From NCBI GenBank assembly GCA_016708875.1, contig JADJFA010000028.1, positions 1-64,000 on the forward strand: a stretch of 64,000 nt of DNA, written 5' to 3'. The notes below the pieces were generated by a model. That model was given only the letters and a program-made list of their open reading frames with translations. It searched no databases and had not been told where the DNA came from. This document shows, in pieces, positions 8,440 to 18,204 of this stretch (the first letter of the stretch is position 1; the number at the start of each line of letters is the position of its first letter). The stretch comes from Lewinellaceae bacterium. GTDB taxonomy: Bacteria; Bacteroidota; Bacteroidia; Chitinophagales; Saprospiraceae. A program made the translations under genes and the position numbers.

Positions 8440-9093
8440 CTACTCAAACTCCCACAACTGGTCGTCCAAAGACTGATCATGAAAAGCGAGAAAATAATCG
8501 CGTCCACCAAACCAGTCTAGCAGTTCTGCGCGCTCGATTTTGGTAGGAGCATCGCTGAGAAATGATTGATAGGAACTCCATTTGTACGAACGGAAGTCGG
8601 TCGTGTAGCCATGCTTTTTCGGATTATTGTGGATGTAATAAACCAGCTGAAACAGATGCGACTCATCTTTGATCATCTTTCGTTTAAACGGTCGCTGAAT
8701 TAAATTCCCATATCGGCTTTGTTGTTTGTTGAATGCCTTGGCATATGAGGTGAAAAAACGTTGGAACTGATAACTCGCTACGGTCTCAGGCTTGATCGGA
8801 GTATAAGGATCATCACTTTCCAGAAAAGCATCACTTCTCGTTCGACCTTGATTGGTGGTTTCGCAAAAAGTGGCCAATGTCTGCTCATCTCGCATCTTTA
8901 TCAGAAAATGCACATGGTTTTCCAGCAAGGCATAAGCGTAGGTTTTTGCAATTGGCAACAAAAAGTCAGTGTAGCGACGTAGGAAAAAACGATAGTTTTC
9001 ATCTGATACGAACAGACGTTCCCGATTGTTGGTTCGGGCAAATACATGATAAAAATAGTCCGGCAAGAGTGGCTCGGTGTCGCGCTTTTTCAT
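8440..9093 (-). CDS. REP-associated tyrosine transposase (Y1 HUH family)
   Basis: 217 residues from the ATG at 9093. An upstream in-frame extension to 9132 reaches into the palindrome and is unlikely to be translated. The protein has the Y1-transposase layout: N-terminal FYHVFARTNNRERLF, the HUH metal motif His60-Val-His62 in LLENHVHFLIK, a candidate nucleophile Tyr117 in SYAKAFNK (position inferred from family spacing), then GNLIQRPFKR and YYIHNNPKKHG. Proteins of this family nick single-stranded REP palindromes. All key residues appear present, so it may be active. It is inserted between the EAD11-like operon and the alpha-2-macroglobulin gene and flanked by its presumed substrate palindromes. 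Confidence 0.9.
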   Translation of the reverse strand: MKKRDTEPLLPDYFYHVFARTNNRERLFVSDENYRFFLRRYTDFLLPIAKTYAYALLENHVHFLIKMRDEQTLATFCETTNQGRTRSDAFLESDDPYTPIKPETVASYQFQRFFTSYAKAFNKQQSRYGNLIQRPFKRKMIKDESHLFQLVYYIHNNPKKHGYTTDFRSYKWSSYQSFLSDAPTKIERAELLDWFGGRDYFLAFHDQSLDDQLWEFE

Positions 9094-9121
9094 GTAGCAA
9101 ATAAAGCAAAAAACTCGAACC

Positions 9122-9154
9122 AGAAGTGACACTTTTTAAAAAAGTGTCACTTCT
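9122..9154. repeat. Palindrome copy 3 (AGAAGTGACAC / GTGTCACTTCT)
   Basis: 33-bp inverted repeat 28 bp upstream of the transposase start, between it and the divergent alpha-2-macroglobulin gene. Confidence 0.85.
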
Positions 9155-9261
9155 AAAACCCACTGAATATTTTCCCACGCGAAACCTACTTTGGAGCCGA
9201 AAACCACGCTACTTTTATCCCACCAAATCGATCTATTCCTCTCATCATTTCCACCCAAACT

Positions 9262-12200
9262 ATGCGAAAGCAATTAGCTTATGCTCTCCTCGCCACAGCC
9301 GCCGCTGCTGGCCTGTTTCTGCTCGTCCGTAGCCAAAAAGTCGTCAAAAACGAGGCTTATTACGAGGCCGTTTCTCAATACATCTATGCCTTCACTTCTG
9401 GCTCCATTAGCCGGGATGATGTGGTGCGCGTAAGATTTGTCAATGCTGCTGTTTCACAAGAACAGGTGGGCAAAGAAGTTCCGGCAAATGTGTTTTCCAC
9501 CGACCCAAAAATTGAGGGTAAAGCCGTGTGGGAAGACGACCGAACCATAAAACTAACTCCTGCTCAGGCTCTTACACCGGGAAAACGCTACACAGCCCAG
9601 GTTTCGGTCAAACGCATTTATTCTGATGCGCCAAGCCTCGCCAGTGCCTTTGAATTTGATTTCAACGTGCGAGAACTCGCTTACGACGTCGTCACGGACG
9701 GTCTTTCTGCTGACCCGAACGACCCGCGCCAACAACGAGTCACCGGGCGCGTCCGCGTAAACGAATCCTGCGATGCAGCCAAAATCGAGCAGATGTTCGC
9801 CGCCAAACAAGGCAACAAGGCCCTGCTCGTCAGTTGGCAACACAGCCAGGACGGCCTTTCGCACCAATGGACGGTGGCGGGTGTAGAGCGCTCAAATGCT
9901 GCCAGCAGCGTGCGACTCGCGTGGTCAGGGTCGCCCATTGGCGTCGAAAAAAGTGTTTCGGAAGAACAACCCGTGCCGCCACTTGGCGAGTTTCTGGTGC
10001 TGTCCGCCAAAGCCGTTCAGGTGGAGGAACAGTATGTGCTGCTCAATTTTTCCGATCCGATTTCGGCTGCCCAGGATCTTGCAGGGCTTGTACGTATTGA
10101 CAATTACACGGGTAAATTGCGGTACGTCACTGATGGCAATTTTGTGCGCGTCTACCCCGGCGAACGAATTACCGGGGCAAAAAAGATCATGGTAGACGGT
10201 AACATCCGAAGTGCTGCCGGACAAAGCCTCAACGCTGCCGGCCAGTGGACCCTGAACTTTGAAGACCTCAAACCTGGGGTACGACTCGTGGGCCGCGGCG
10301 CCATTATTCCGCAGCAAGCAGGCGGCGGTGTGATTTTCCCATTTGAGGCTGTTGGCCTGACCGCAGTGGACGTAGAAGTGTTTAAAATATTCAATTCCAA
10401 CATTTTACAATTCCTGCAAGTCAACGAAATTGAAGGCGAACAGGAATTGGAACGCGTGGGCAAAATCGTTTTGCAGAAAAAATTCGACCTCGCAGCTATC
10501 AATCCTGATGCGTCTTCAAAAGTGTGGCAACGCTATGCACTCGACCTCAAAGACATGATTAAGAAGGACCCAGGCGCGATTTATCAGGTCCGACTGGCGT
10601 TTAAAATGGATTATACCTCCTGCCCAACGGCTTCCATCGCGGCTACAGAAGGGGATGATGAGGAGGATGGAGTTGTAACAAGCATCATGGGCGGTTATCG
10701 CGGTGTTTACTGGAATGAAGACGATAGCGAATATTGGTGGAATGAAGAGGACGATTACAACTGGGACAACCGCGAAGTTCCCTGCTCGAAGGAATACTAC
10801 AACGCCGAGCATTTCAGCAAGCGCAACGTATTTGTCAGCGATCTTGGCCTTACCGCCAAGCGCGGCCGCGACGGCTCTTTGTTCCTAGCCGTCACCGACT
10901 TGCATACAGCGCAGCCCGTGAGCGGTATTGACATCGAATTACTCAGCTACCAACTCCAACCCATCACTAAAACCCGTACAGAAGGCGACGGAACGGTGAT
11001 GGTAGAAGGCCTGCGCGAAACGCCGTTTTTGGCGGTGGCTACGGCTCAAGGTCGGCGCGGTTACCTTCGGATGGCCGATGGCAATGCCTTGTCACTCAGC
11101 CGTTTCGATGTGGCCGGCGTAGAGTCTCAAAAAGGATTGAAAGGATACATTTACGGGGAACGCGGCGTGTGGAGACCGGGTGATTCGCTCTTTCTGAACT
11201 TTGTTTTGGAAGACAAAACTGGCCGACTCCCACAAGGCCACCCAGTTGTTTTTGAACTACGTGATCCCTCCGGCTCGCTCCAATATCGAACCGTGCAAAC
11301 GGCGGGTGTGAACGGCGTTTACCCATTCTATTGCACTACCCGCGCCGAAGCGAAAACAGGCAACTGGAGTGCCAAAGTCATGGTAGGTGGCGCGACGTTT
11401 TCACGCCCTTTGAAGATTGAGACTGTAAAGCCTAACCGGCTTAAAATGGACTTGGATTTTGGGCCGCGCGTTTTCCTGACGGCCAAAGATTTTGCGGTTG
11501 GTGGGGAAGGAGCAGGAATCAATGGGGCATTGAAAGTCAAATGGTTACATGGCGCCTCGGCTCAAAACCTGAAATCCACCGTAGAGATGCAGGTGCGTTC
11601 GGTCAAGACCGAATTCACGGGTTATAAAGGCTATACATTCGATGATCCCTCGCGGTATTTCCACTCCGAACCAGAAGTGTTGTTCGACGCGAACCTCGAC
11701 CAAAACGGGCAGGCGAATGTTCCGCTCAAAATTGGTGAAGTCAGTGCAGCCCCTGGAAAACTCATCGCCAATTTCAAAGTCCGTGCTTTCGAGGCGGGCG
11801 GCGATTTTAGTACCGACAATTTTGCGCTCGACGTGCTACCATACGATCGTTTTGTCGGCGTTTTTCTTCCTACAGACAAATGGGGTAACAAAACACTCGA
11901 CCGTAATGGCAGCAACAAGGTGAACTTTGCCGTGTTGAACAATTTGGGCAAACCCGTTGCTAATCATAAAATTACGGTCGCTCTGTATCGTGTTGACTGG
12001 CGCTGGTGGTGGGATGACGATGCACAATCTGGCATTGGACAATTCAACAGCAGCGAACTCAACGATGCCGTTGACCACGCAGAATTAGTAACCGACGCTC
12101 GTGGCCAGGCAAGCTGGACCGTGAAGCCCAGCGGCTGGGGTCGCTACCTTGTTCGTGTTGCCGACACGGAAGAAGGCCACACAGCGGGCGACTTTTTCTG

Positions 12201-14913
12201 GTCCGGATATCCCGAACAATTGGACGACATTCAAAGCCGAAATGCGGCGGCCATGTTGCCATTCACGGCGGAAAAAGAAAAATACAATGTCGGAGAAGAG
12301 GTGGTGCTAAAGGTTCCCGCAAGCGAAAACGGACGCATTCTTTTGACTTTAGAAACAGGAACCCGCGTGGCACGTCACCTCTGGTTTGACGCAGTAGCAG
12401 GTGATAACTTCCTGAAATTCAAGGCAGAAAAAGACATGGCGCCCACCGTTTACGCACATGTCAGCCTTATCCAACCCCATGCGCAAACGAAAAACGACCT
12501 GCCCATTCGGATGTACGGGGTGACACCAGTGAATATCGAAAATTCGGCCACGCGCCTCGAGGCACAACTCGACATGCCCGACCAGTTGAAACCCGACGAG
12601 TTCTTCAACATTTCCTTACGCGAAAAAGGCGGCAAAGCATGTGTGTACACCCTTGATGTCGTGGACGAAGGTTTGCTTGACCTTACCCGGTTCAAAACTC
12701 CCAACCCTTGGGAAGCATTCTATGCCCGGGAAGCGCATGGTGTAAAGACCTGGGACATATACGATTATGTGCTGGGAGCATACGGCGCCGAACTTTCTCG
12801 CATACTAGCGATTGGTGGTGACGGCATAAACCAAAAGGCAAAAAACGCTACGCAGGTCAACCGATTCAAACCCTGCGTGATACACCTTGGGCCGTTCAAA
12901 CTGGAAAAAGGGCAAGTAGCCAAACACCGTTTAAAAATTGAAAATTATGTCGGTTCTGTGCGGGTAATGGCAGTGCTTTCTGCTCCGGCAGCAGGTGGCG
13001 AGGGCGCATATGGGAATGCTGAAAAAACCTGCCCGGTGCGCAAACCGCTGATGATTATGCCTACGCTGCCACGAGTGCTCGGTCCGGGCGAGACCTTGCG
13101 TTTACCCGTGGAAGTATTTGCCATGGAAAAATCGGTTAACAGCGCGACTGTTACCGTCCGCGAGTCGAGCGGTTTGGTAAGCGTAGCGAGCAGTTCCAGC
13201 AGTTTGACATTCAGCGAGCCAGGTCAAAAACTGACCTACTTTGATCTAAAAGTTGGGCAAAAGACGGGCGTTGCGAAGTTCAATATTTCAGCGACTGGCG
13301 GCGGGGAAACCGCTACCTCTGAGATTGAAATCGAAGTACGCAACCCGAATCCCGTCATTACACGGGTATTGGACGGCGCCATCGACCCGGGACAAACCTG
13401 GTCGCAAACAGGCAAATCCACCGATTTCAGCGACCTCGAAGCGGCCGTATTGGAAATCAGCAGTATCCCGCCCATAAACCTTTCAAAACAACTCGACTAC
13501 CTCATCCAATACCCACACGGATGTATCGAGCAGACAACTTCTGCGGCGTTCCCACAATTGTATGTGGACTTTATCGCGCCGCTTTCTCCTAAGCAGCAGC
13601 AAGACATCCAGAAAAACGTAACAGCGGCCATCGCCAAATTACAGAATTTTCAGATGGCTTCCGGCGGGTTCTCGTACTGGTCTGGCGGCAACGAAGTGGC
13701 CGATTGGGCAAGCACATACGCGGGGCATTTCCTTTTAGAAGCCCGTACGCGTGGTTACGCTGTGCCCCAGCAAATCTTGGACAAATGGATTGATTATCAG
13801 CAGAAAACCTCGCGTACCTGGGAGCCAGGTGCTGACAATGACCCAACGGGTTGGTTACGCCATGACACCGAAATGGCCCAAGCCTACAGGCTTTACGCTC
13901 TTTCGCTGGCTGGCAAACCCGACCTAGCGGGCATGAACCGTATGCGCGAGCAAAAGAAAAAATTTGAAAGCGCTGCATCCTTGCTGGCCGCCGCTTATGC
14001 TACGGCAGGAAAAAACGAGGCTGCCCGCGATTTGCTGAACGATCTGAATGCTACAAAATTTACCTATACCTGGTGGGGATATACTTACGGTTCGGATTTA
14101 CGCGATTTGGCCTTGAAACTTGAAACGCTGACTGCGGTGGGCGACAACAAGCGCGGCCTTGAGGTCGCATTACAAGTGGCTTCCCAAATTGGTGATGCTG
14201 CGCGTTGGTTTTCCACGCAGGAAGTTGGCACTTGTCTGCGCGCTTTAAGCAAGTTCGCGCAAAAAGCCACTTTGGGCGACAAATCGGACTTCGTCATCAA
14301 GGCGGGCGGACGCGAAATCCCTGTGAACAGCACAACAGCCTACTATCTGTACCCATTGGGTGATGAGGTCGCAGGTGGCGTATCTGTGAAAAACCTGAGC
14401 AAGCAAAAACTCTATAGCCGAATTGTGATGCGCGGCAGACCTGCCTCCACGGATTTGCCTGCTGAAAGCAGCAATATCACACTTGGAGTACGTTACACCG
14501 ATTTAAAAGGCTCGGCCATTGACCCGGCAAAACTCAAGCAAGGGACAGATTTCCTTGCGGAGGTGACGGTGACACGCACAGGTACCATGCGATTCGATTT
14601 CAATGAATTGGCGCTCACCCAAATATTCGCCTCAGGCTGGGAAATTCTGAATACACGCATGAACCTTGTAGGAGGCTCAACTTCTGACCCCATGGATTAC
14701 CTGGACGTGCGCGATGATCGGGTGTTTACCTATTTTGACCTGCCATTCAACTGGACCAACGATAAAAATGCAAAGCAATCCCGCACATATCGCATCCAAT
14801 TGAACGCGGCTTACGCAGGACGTTATTTCTTGCCTGCTGTGGCTTGCGAGGCGATGTATGACAACCGGATTCGGGCGATCCAGCCTGGGAAGTGGGTGGA
14901 GGTGGTAAATTAG
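9262..14913 (+). CDS. Alpha-2-macroglobulin family protein with intact thioester
   Basis: 1883 residues. An N-terminal hydrophobic segment (about 5-23) acts as signal or anchor, without a lipobox Cys. It is followed by a succession of MG-type beta-sandwiches, including the VYIYGERGVWRPGDSLFLN-like segment (here GYIYGERGVWRPGDS, about 630) and VVDEGLLDLTRFKTPNPWEAF (shortened: VVDEGLLDLTRF, about 1134). The thioester site is GCIEQ, with Cys1421 and Gln1424, inside a helical domain. Such proteins are thought to trap attacking proteases in the periplasm. In many bacteria a pbpC gene is adjacent; none is seen here. No frameshift occurs over 5.6 kb. Strong assignment. Confidence 0.93.
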   Translation: MRKQLAYALLATAAAAGLFLLVRSQKVVKNEAYYEAVSQYIYAFTSGSISRDDVVRVRFVNAAVSQEQVGKEVPANVFSTDPKIEGKAVWEDDRTIKLTPAQALTPGKRYTAQVSVKRIYSDAPSLASAFEFDFNVRELAYDVVTDGLSADPNDPRQQRVTGRVRVNESCDAAKIEQMFAAKQGNKALLVSWQHSQDGLSHQWTVAGVERSNAASSVRLAWSGSPIGVEKSVSEEQPVPPLGEFLVLSAKAVQVEEQYVLLNFSDPISAAQDLAGLVRIDNYTGKLRYVTDGNFVRVYPGERITGAKKIMVDGNIRSAAGQSLNAAGQWTLNFEDLKPGVRLVGRGAIIPQQAGGGVIFPFEAVGLTAVDVEVFKIFNSNILQFLQVNEIEGEQELERVGKIVLQKKFDLAAINPDASSKVWQRYALDLKDMIKKDPGAIYQVRLAFKMDYTSCPTASIAATEGDDEEDGVVTSIMGGYRGVYWNEDDSEYWWNEEDDYNWDNREVPCSKEYYNAEHFSKRNVFVSDLGLTAKRGRDGSLFLAVTDLHTAQPVSGIDIELLSYQLQPITKTRTEGDGTVMVEGLRETPFLAVATAQGRRGYLRMADGNALSLSRFDVAGVESQKGLKGYIYGERGVWRPGDSLFLNFVLEDKTGRLPQGHPVVFELRDPSGSLQYRTVQTAGVNGVYPFYCTTRAEAKTGNWSAKVMVGGATFSRPLKIETVKPNRLKMDLDFGPRVFLTAKDFAVGGEGAGINGALKVKWLHGASAQNLKSTVEMQVRSVKTEFTGYKGYTFDDPSRYFHSEPEVLFDANLDQNGQANVPLKIGEVSAAPGKLIANFKVRAFEAGGDFSTDNFALDVLPYDRFVGVFLPTDKWGNKTLDRNGSNKVNFAVLNNLGKPVANHKITVALYRVDWRWWWDDDAQSGIGQFNSSELNDAVDHAELVTDARGQASWTVKPSGWGRYLVRVADTEEGHTAGDFFWSGYPEQLDDIQSRNAAAMLPFTAEKEKYNVGEEVVLKVPASENGRILLTLETGTRVARHLWFDAVAGDNFLKFKAEKDMAPTVYAHVSLIQPHAQTKNDLPIRMYGVTPVNIENSATRLEAQLDMPDQLKPDEFFNISLREKGGKACVYTLDVVDEGLLDLTRFKTPNPWEAFYAREAHGVKTWDIYDYVLGAYGAELSRILAIGGDGINQKAKNATQVNRFKPCVIHLGPFKLEKGQVAKHRLKIENYVGSVRVMAVLSAPAAGGEGAYGNAEKTCPVRKPLMIMPTLPRVLGPGETLRLPVEVFAMEKSVNSATVTVRESSGLVSVASSSSSLTFSEPGQKLTYFDLKVGQKTGVAKFNISATGGGETATSEIEIEVRNPNPVITRVLDGAIDPGQTWSQTGKSTDFSDLEAAVLEISSIPPINLSKQLDYLIQYPHGCIEQTTSAAFPQLYVDFIAPLSPKQQQDIQKNVTAAIAKLQNFQMASGGFSYWSGGNEVADWASTYAGHFLLEARTRGYAVPQQILDKWIDYQQKTSRTWEPGADNDPTGWLRHDTEMAQAYRLYALSLAGKPDLAGMNRMREQKKKFESAASLLAAAYATAGKNEAARDLLNDLNATKFTYTWWGYTYGSDLRDLALKLETLTAVGDNKRGLEVALQVASQIGDAARWFSTQEVGTCLRALSKFAQKATLGDKSDFVIKAGGREIPVNSTTAYYLYPLGDEVAGGVSVKNLSKQKLYSRIVMRGRPASTDLPAESSNITLGVRYTDLKGSAIDPAKLKQGTDFLAEVTVTRTGTMRFDFNELALTQIFASGWEILNTRMNLVGGSTSDPMDYLDVRDDRVFTYFDLPFNWTNDKNAKQSRTYRIQLNAAYAGRYFLPAVACEAMYDNRIRAIQPGKWVEVVN

Positions 14914-14918
14914 GGATT

Positions 14919-15040
14919 TGAGGATTTGTTTAATTGGGGATTTGGGGATTTGTTGTGCCCGAGATTGGTATCTGTTTTTCTGTCGACAGGCACCAATACC
15001 AAGCTTTGGTGAAACAAATCCCCAAATAACCAAATCCTCA
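14919..15040. repeat. Imperfect nested palindrome between A2M and ubiA
   Basis: Outer arms TGAGGATTTG (14919-14928) and CAAATCCTCA (15031-15040), continued inward by GGGGATTTGGGGATTTG against CAAATCCCC. An inner hairpin is built on TTGGTA / TACCAA. The right end coincides with the ubiA stop codon. Probably a bidirectional terminator. Confidence 0.65.
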
Positions 15041-15901
15041 AATCAACAAATCCACCACTACCATTGTCCCAAAAAACAAACTTGCAATGCCGTTGGTGGT
15101 GAAAAACGCCATGTTCACGCGGCTAAGGTCATTGGGTTTTACCAAAAGATGTTGGTAAAGCAAGAGGAGGAGAAATACGCCCGTACCGATCCATAATAGC
15201 CAGCCAGTTTGGGGCGCCGCAGAAGCCAGATGCCGTGCGGCCAACACCATCAACACTGCAGTGCCAAGGTGCATCCACTCCGATATGCGGAGGGCTTGTT
15301 TTTTTCCAAAAAAGGAGGGCATTGAGTAGAGCTGCTGCGAACGGTCAAAATCCTCGTCCTGCAGGGCATAAACGACATCAAATCCAGCCACCCAAAGCAG
15401 CACTGCCAGCCCGTATAGTATTGGTATCCAATCAAAATGTCCTGTAACAGCCAGGTAGGCACCCACTGGAGCCAGGCTCAGACCGAGTCCCAGCACCAGG
15501 TGACAAAGCCAGGTGAATCGTTTGGTGTAACTATAGCCCAGCACTACGGTCAACGCTATGGGCGAGAGCCAAAAGCACAAGGGATTGATAAACCAGGTGG
15601 TGGCGATGAACAGGAGACAATTGACCAGCACAAAAGTCAGTGCAGCCTTTGGGCTGATTATGCCCGCCGGGATTTCGCGGACTTTGGTGCGTGGGTTGAC
15701 TGCGTCAATATCCCGATCAAGCCATCGGTTGAAAGCCATTGCGGCGCTGCGTGCAAACACCATGCAAAGCAATACAAGCAAGAGTTTTTGCCAACTGAGA
15801 TCGCCACCCGCTACCGTGGTGCCTATGAAAAAGCCGACGAGTGCGAACGGCATAGCGAAGATGGTGTGGCTGAATTTTACGAGCGAAAGAAAGTTTTTCA
15901 T
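15038..15901 (-). CDS. ubiA: UbiA-family prenyltransferase (4-hydroxybenzoate/MqnP-like)
   Basis: 287 residues, about eight membrane helices. Transfers a polyprenyl chain to an aromatic acid in quinone synthesis. Both Asp-rich motifs are present: NRWLDRDID (about 65-73) and DVVYALQDEDFD (about 190-201). Bacteroidota normally use menaquinone, so the true role may be that of MqnP in the futalosine route; the sequence alone does not separate the two. The ATG at 15901 (MKNFLSLVKFSHTIFAMPFA) is favoured over an upstream in-frame extension to 16015, because the extension is not hydrophobic and the divergent promoter region lies there. A CATCTTTG box (minus strand, about 15906-15913) resembles the -7 consensus. 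Confidence 0.88.
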   Translation of the reverse strand: MKNFLSLVKFSHTIFAMPFALVGFFIGTTVAGGDLSWQKLLLVLLCMVFARSAAMAFNRWLDRDIDAVNPRTKVREIPAGIISPKAALTFVLVNCLLFIATTWFINPLCFWLSPIALTVVLGYSYTKRFTWLCHLVLGLGLSLAPVGAYLAVTGHFDWIPILYGLAVLLWVAGFDVVYALQDEDFDRSQQLYSMPSFFGKKQALRISEWMHLGTAVLMVLAARHLASAAPQTGWLLWIGTGVFLLLLLYQHLLVKPNDLSRVNMAFFTTNGIASLFFGTMVVVDLLI

Positions 15902-16018
15902 CGGCAGCAAAGATGCAGGCCCTTGGATCAATTTTGAGGAGAAATAATGTTCTGTCGAGAAGTTCAAATACTTTGTCAAGAAGTGAGGTTGGAGAAAATA
16001 GCAACGCGCAAACATTGT

Positions 16019-16026
16019 TACCTTTG
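16019..16026 (+). promoter_or_regulatory. -7 box TACCTTTG upstream of the fatty-acid hydroxylase
   Basis: Perfect match to TAnnTTTG, 70 bp upstream of the ATG at 16096. No TTG is seen at the usual 17-23 bp spacing. Confidence 0.45.
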
Positions 16027-16095
16027 CACTGTTAGGAGCGTGGTCATAATTACCTAGTTTACATCACCTTTTTGCAAATTAATTGTCTTTGGCAC

Positions 16096-16752
16096 ATGAA
16101 AACACAAGTCAAAATCAAGGGCCAAGCCCGGTTGTTCCAAAACCCCATCCTGGAATTTTTTACCAAATCTTCATTAATCGAATCTACCCTAAGTTCTGTT
16201 GCAATCTCTGTCATTTGTATCTGGGCAGGCTATTGGTTAGGCGCCCAACACAGCGCAAAACAGGTTGCATTGTGGTTTTTGGGCGGTTTTTTAACCTGGT
16301 CGTTTTTTGAATACCTGCTACATCGTTACTTTTTTCATATTGCAGAGACTGCTTTCAAAGGTAGTGCCCGACTTCAATATATCATCCACGGGGTGCACCA
16401 TGAATACCCAAACGATGCGCAGCGTACCCTTCTGCCTACCCTTCCAAAGATCATCCTGACCATTCCTTTTTTCACCCTCTATTGGCTGATTTTTGGCAAT
16501 GCAGGCGCTTTTTTTGCTTCAGGATTTTTGATGGGTTATTATGTGTATTCGTTGATACATTACAGCATTCATCGCTTTAAAGCGCCAAAATTTTTTAAGC
16601 CGCTTTGGGAGCATCACCACCGTCACCACCATTTGAACGAAGACAAGGCATTTGGCGTATCGTCTACGATTTGGGACCATGTTTTTAATACCATGCCGCC
16701 CCAAAAAGATGCACGAAAAGTTGCGGAGGTCATCAACAAGTCTGATTCCTAA
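16096..16752 (+). CDS. Fatty acid hydroxylase / sterol desaturase family protein
   Basis: 218 residues with four membrane segments and the His clusters of the di-iron membrane hydroxylases: HRYFFH (about 84), HGVHHEYP (about 103), HYSIHR (about 160) and HHHRHHH (about 178). The arrangement is closest to fatty-acid 2-hydroxylases, which act on sphingolipid acyl chains. Many Bacteroidota make sphingolipids, so this substrate is plausible but not shown. The ATG at 16096 follows an in-frame TTG at 16072; the ATG gives a basic, typical N-terminus. It is divergent from ubiA, and the fabH gene follows 38 bp downstream, so the two may form a lipid-synthesis operon. Confidence 0.85.
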   Translation: MKTQVKIKGQARLFQNPILEFFTKSSLIESTLSSVAISVICIWAGYWLGAQHSAKQVALWFLGGFLTWSFFEYLLHRYFFHIAETAFKGSARLQYIIHGVHHEYPNDAQRTLLPTLPKIILTIPFFTLYWLIFGNAGAFFASGFLMGYYVYSLIHYSIHRFKAPKFFKPLWEHHHRHHHLNEDKAFGVSSTIWDHVFNTMPPQKDARKVAEVINKSDS

Positions 16753-16790
16753 TAATCCTACTAAGTTTCACACCTTTAATCATCAATTCA

Positions 16791-17779
16791 ATGGGTAAGA
16801 TTCACGCCGCAATTACTGGCGTACACGGGTGGTTACCAGAAACCAAACTGACCAACAAAGACCTTGAAAAAATGGTGGATACCAACGACGAGTGGATTCA
16901 GTCTCGAACGGGTATCCAGGAACGTCGAATCCTGCGAACCCCCGGTTGGGCCACCTCTGATATGTGTGCTGAAGCCGTGAAAGGCTTGCTCGAAAGACGG
17001 GTATAAAACCGGGTGAAATTGATTTAATCATCGTAGCTACCGTGACTGGCGACTTGGTTTTTCCCGATACCGCCAATACGGTTTGCGACAAAGTGGGGGC
17101 GAAAAACGCCTTTGGTTTTGATCTCCATGCGGCCTGTTCCGGCTTCCTTTTTGCCCTATCTACCGGAGCACAATTCATTCAAAATGAAACGTATAGCAAG
17201 GTAATCGTGGTAGGTTCCGACATGATGTCGTCCATTATTGATTACACGGACCGCAACACCTGCGTCATCTTTGGCGATGGAGCGGGAGCAGTGCTGCTCG
17301 AACCCCGCAAAGATGGAATGGGGATTATAGATTTTGTACTTCGCGGCGATGGCGCCGGACGAGAACTGTTGCACATGAAAGCAGGAGGCTCTAAAAAACC
17401 TGCCTCCGCTGAAACCGTAGCCGCCCGTGAACACTACGCATGGCAGGATGGAAAGCGCGTTTTTGTCCACGCGGTAAAAGGTATGACCAGCACCTGTGAG
17501 GAAATCATCCGCCGCAACAAAATGACCACCGACGATGTGCAATGGGTCGTGCCACACCAGGCCAATATGCGGATCATCACTTCCGTAGCCGAGCACCTGC
17601 ACTTTCCCTTGGAGCGGGTGATGATCAACATCGAACGCTATGGGAACACGACCGCTGCCACACTCCCACTTTGTCTGTGGGACTATGAAAAACAGTTGAA
17701 AAAAGGCGACAACATTATTCTTACTGCCTTTGGCGGTGGATTTACCTGGGGTGCACTTTATTTGAAGTGGGCGTATTGA
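16791..17779 (+). CDS. fabH: Beta-ketoacyl-ACP synthase III (apparent frameshift)
   Basis: Starts fatty-acid synthesis by condensing acetyl-CoA with malonyl-ACP. The catalytic triad is readable: Cys in DLHAACSGF, His in VVPHQAN, Asn in ERYGNTTAA. The C-terminal GGGFTWGALYLKW is intact. The frame opened at 16791 (MGKIHAAITGVHGWLPETKL) stops at 17004-17006. The protein continues one base out of phase with IKPGEIDLIIVATVTGD. Adding one G to the run at 16999-17001 restores RRGIKPGE and a 329-residue protein of normal length. As FabH is usually essential, a sequencing error is likelier than decay. Confidence 0.9.
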
Positions 17780-17796
17780 AGGGATATTTTAGGATA

Positions 17797-18204
17797 TTAG
17801 GATATTGGGGCATTTCTAAATGATCCAAATATCAACCCAGGGATCTTTACCAAAAGCCAGGCCAGCACCAAGCCAATAACCACAGCCATAAAGGCCAATG
17901 CGCCGTAGCCGCTGTCTCTTCTTGCCAATGGCCATTCCGTTTCAATGGAGGCATCTTGCAAGATTTCCCGAGCCAATTCGGCATCTTCAGGGCGTGTGTG
18001 CAGCCGCACAATCCCTTGTAAATGAGGCACAACGGATTGCGAAATAGCGTTTGCCAAAAAACAATGTATCCCCTCCGAGCGCAGACGCGCGGCAGCGACT
18101 TCGGCTTCCATCGAAGAATAGAATTTTGCCACAATTTCTCCTTCACCTGCCCATTCGGGCAGATCTTCAAAATCGAAATTGTCTAGGATGTCTGGTGGGC
18201 GCAT
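17797..18204 (-). CDS. DUF2007-like protein with C-terminal membrane segment
   Basis: 135 residues. Residues about 22-85 (VAKFYSSMEAEVAAARLRSE, IHCFLANAIS, VRLHTRPEDAELAREIL) have the pattern of the DUF2007 'putative signal transducing protein' domain. It is followed by one hydrophobic helix (about 102-125, GALAFMAVVIGLVLAWLLV). Only 17 bp separate its stop from that of convergent fabH. The arm between them contains 'ggatattagg' units. Role unknown. Confidence 0.7.
   Translation of the reverse strand: MRPPDILDNFDFEDLPEWAGEGEIVAKFYSSMEAEVAAARLRSEGIHCFLANAISQSVVPHLQGIVRLHTRPEDAELAREILQDASIETEWPLARRDSGYGALAFMAVVIGLVLAWLLVKIPGLIFGSFRNAPIS

Larger units (their letters stand above)
8247..9154. mobile_element. 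RAYT transposase gene with flanking palindromes (REP-like unit)
   Basis: Three copies of a 32-33 bp palindrome (AGAAGTGACAC...GTGTCACTTCT) lie at 8247-8278, 8386-8418 and 9122-9154. The transposase gene (8440-9093) sits between the second and third. The DNA between the first and second copies is a diverged duplicate of the transposase 3' end. This is the arrangement expected of a REP-associated tyrosine transposase and its own palindromes. Confidence 0.8.

Noticed and set aside
8440..9093. IS200/IS605 insertion sequence with TnpB
   Set aside because: No tnpB and no typical IS ends; flanking palindromes and protein layout fit a RAYT.
15437..15947. Plus-strand frames across ubiA
   Set aside because: Antisense to a gene with both UbiA motifs; composition-driven open frames.
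16791..17779. Programmed frameshifting in fabH and similar genes
   Set aside because: No slippery heptamer with downstream structure was seen, and the shift sites differ from gene to gene; homopolymer error explains them better.
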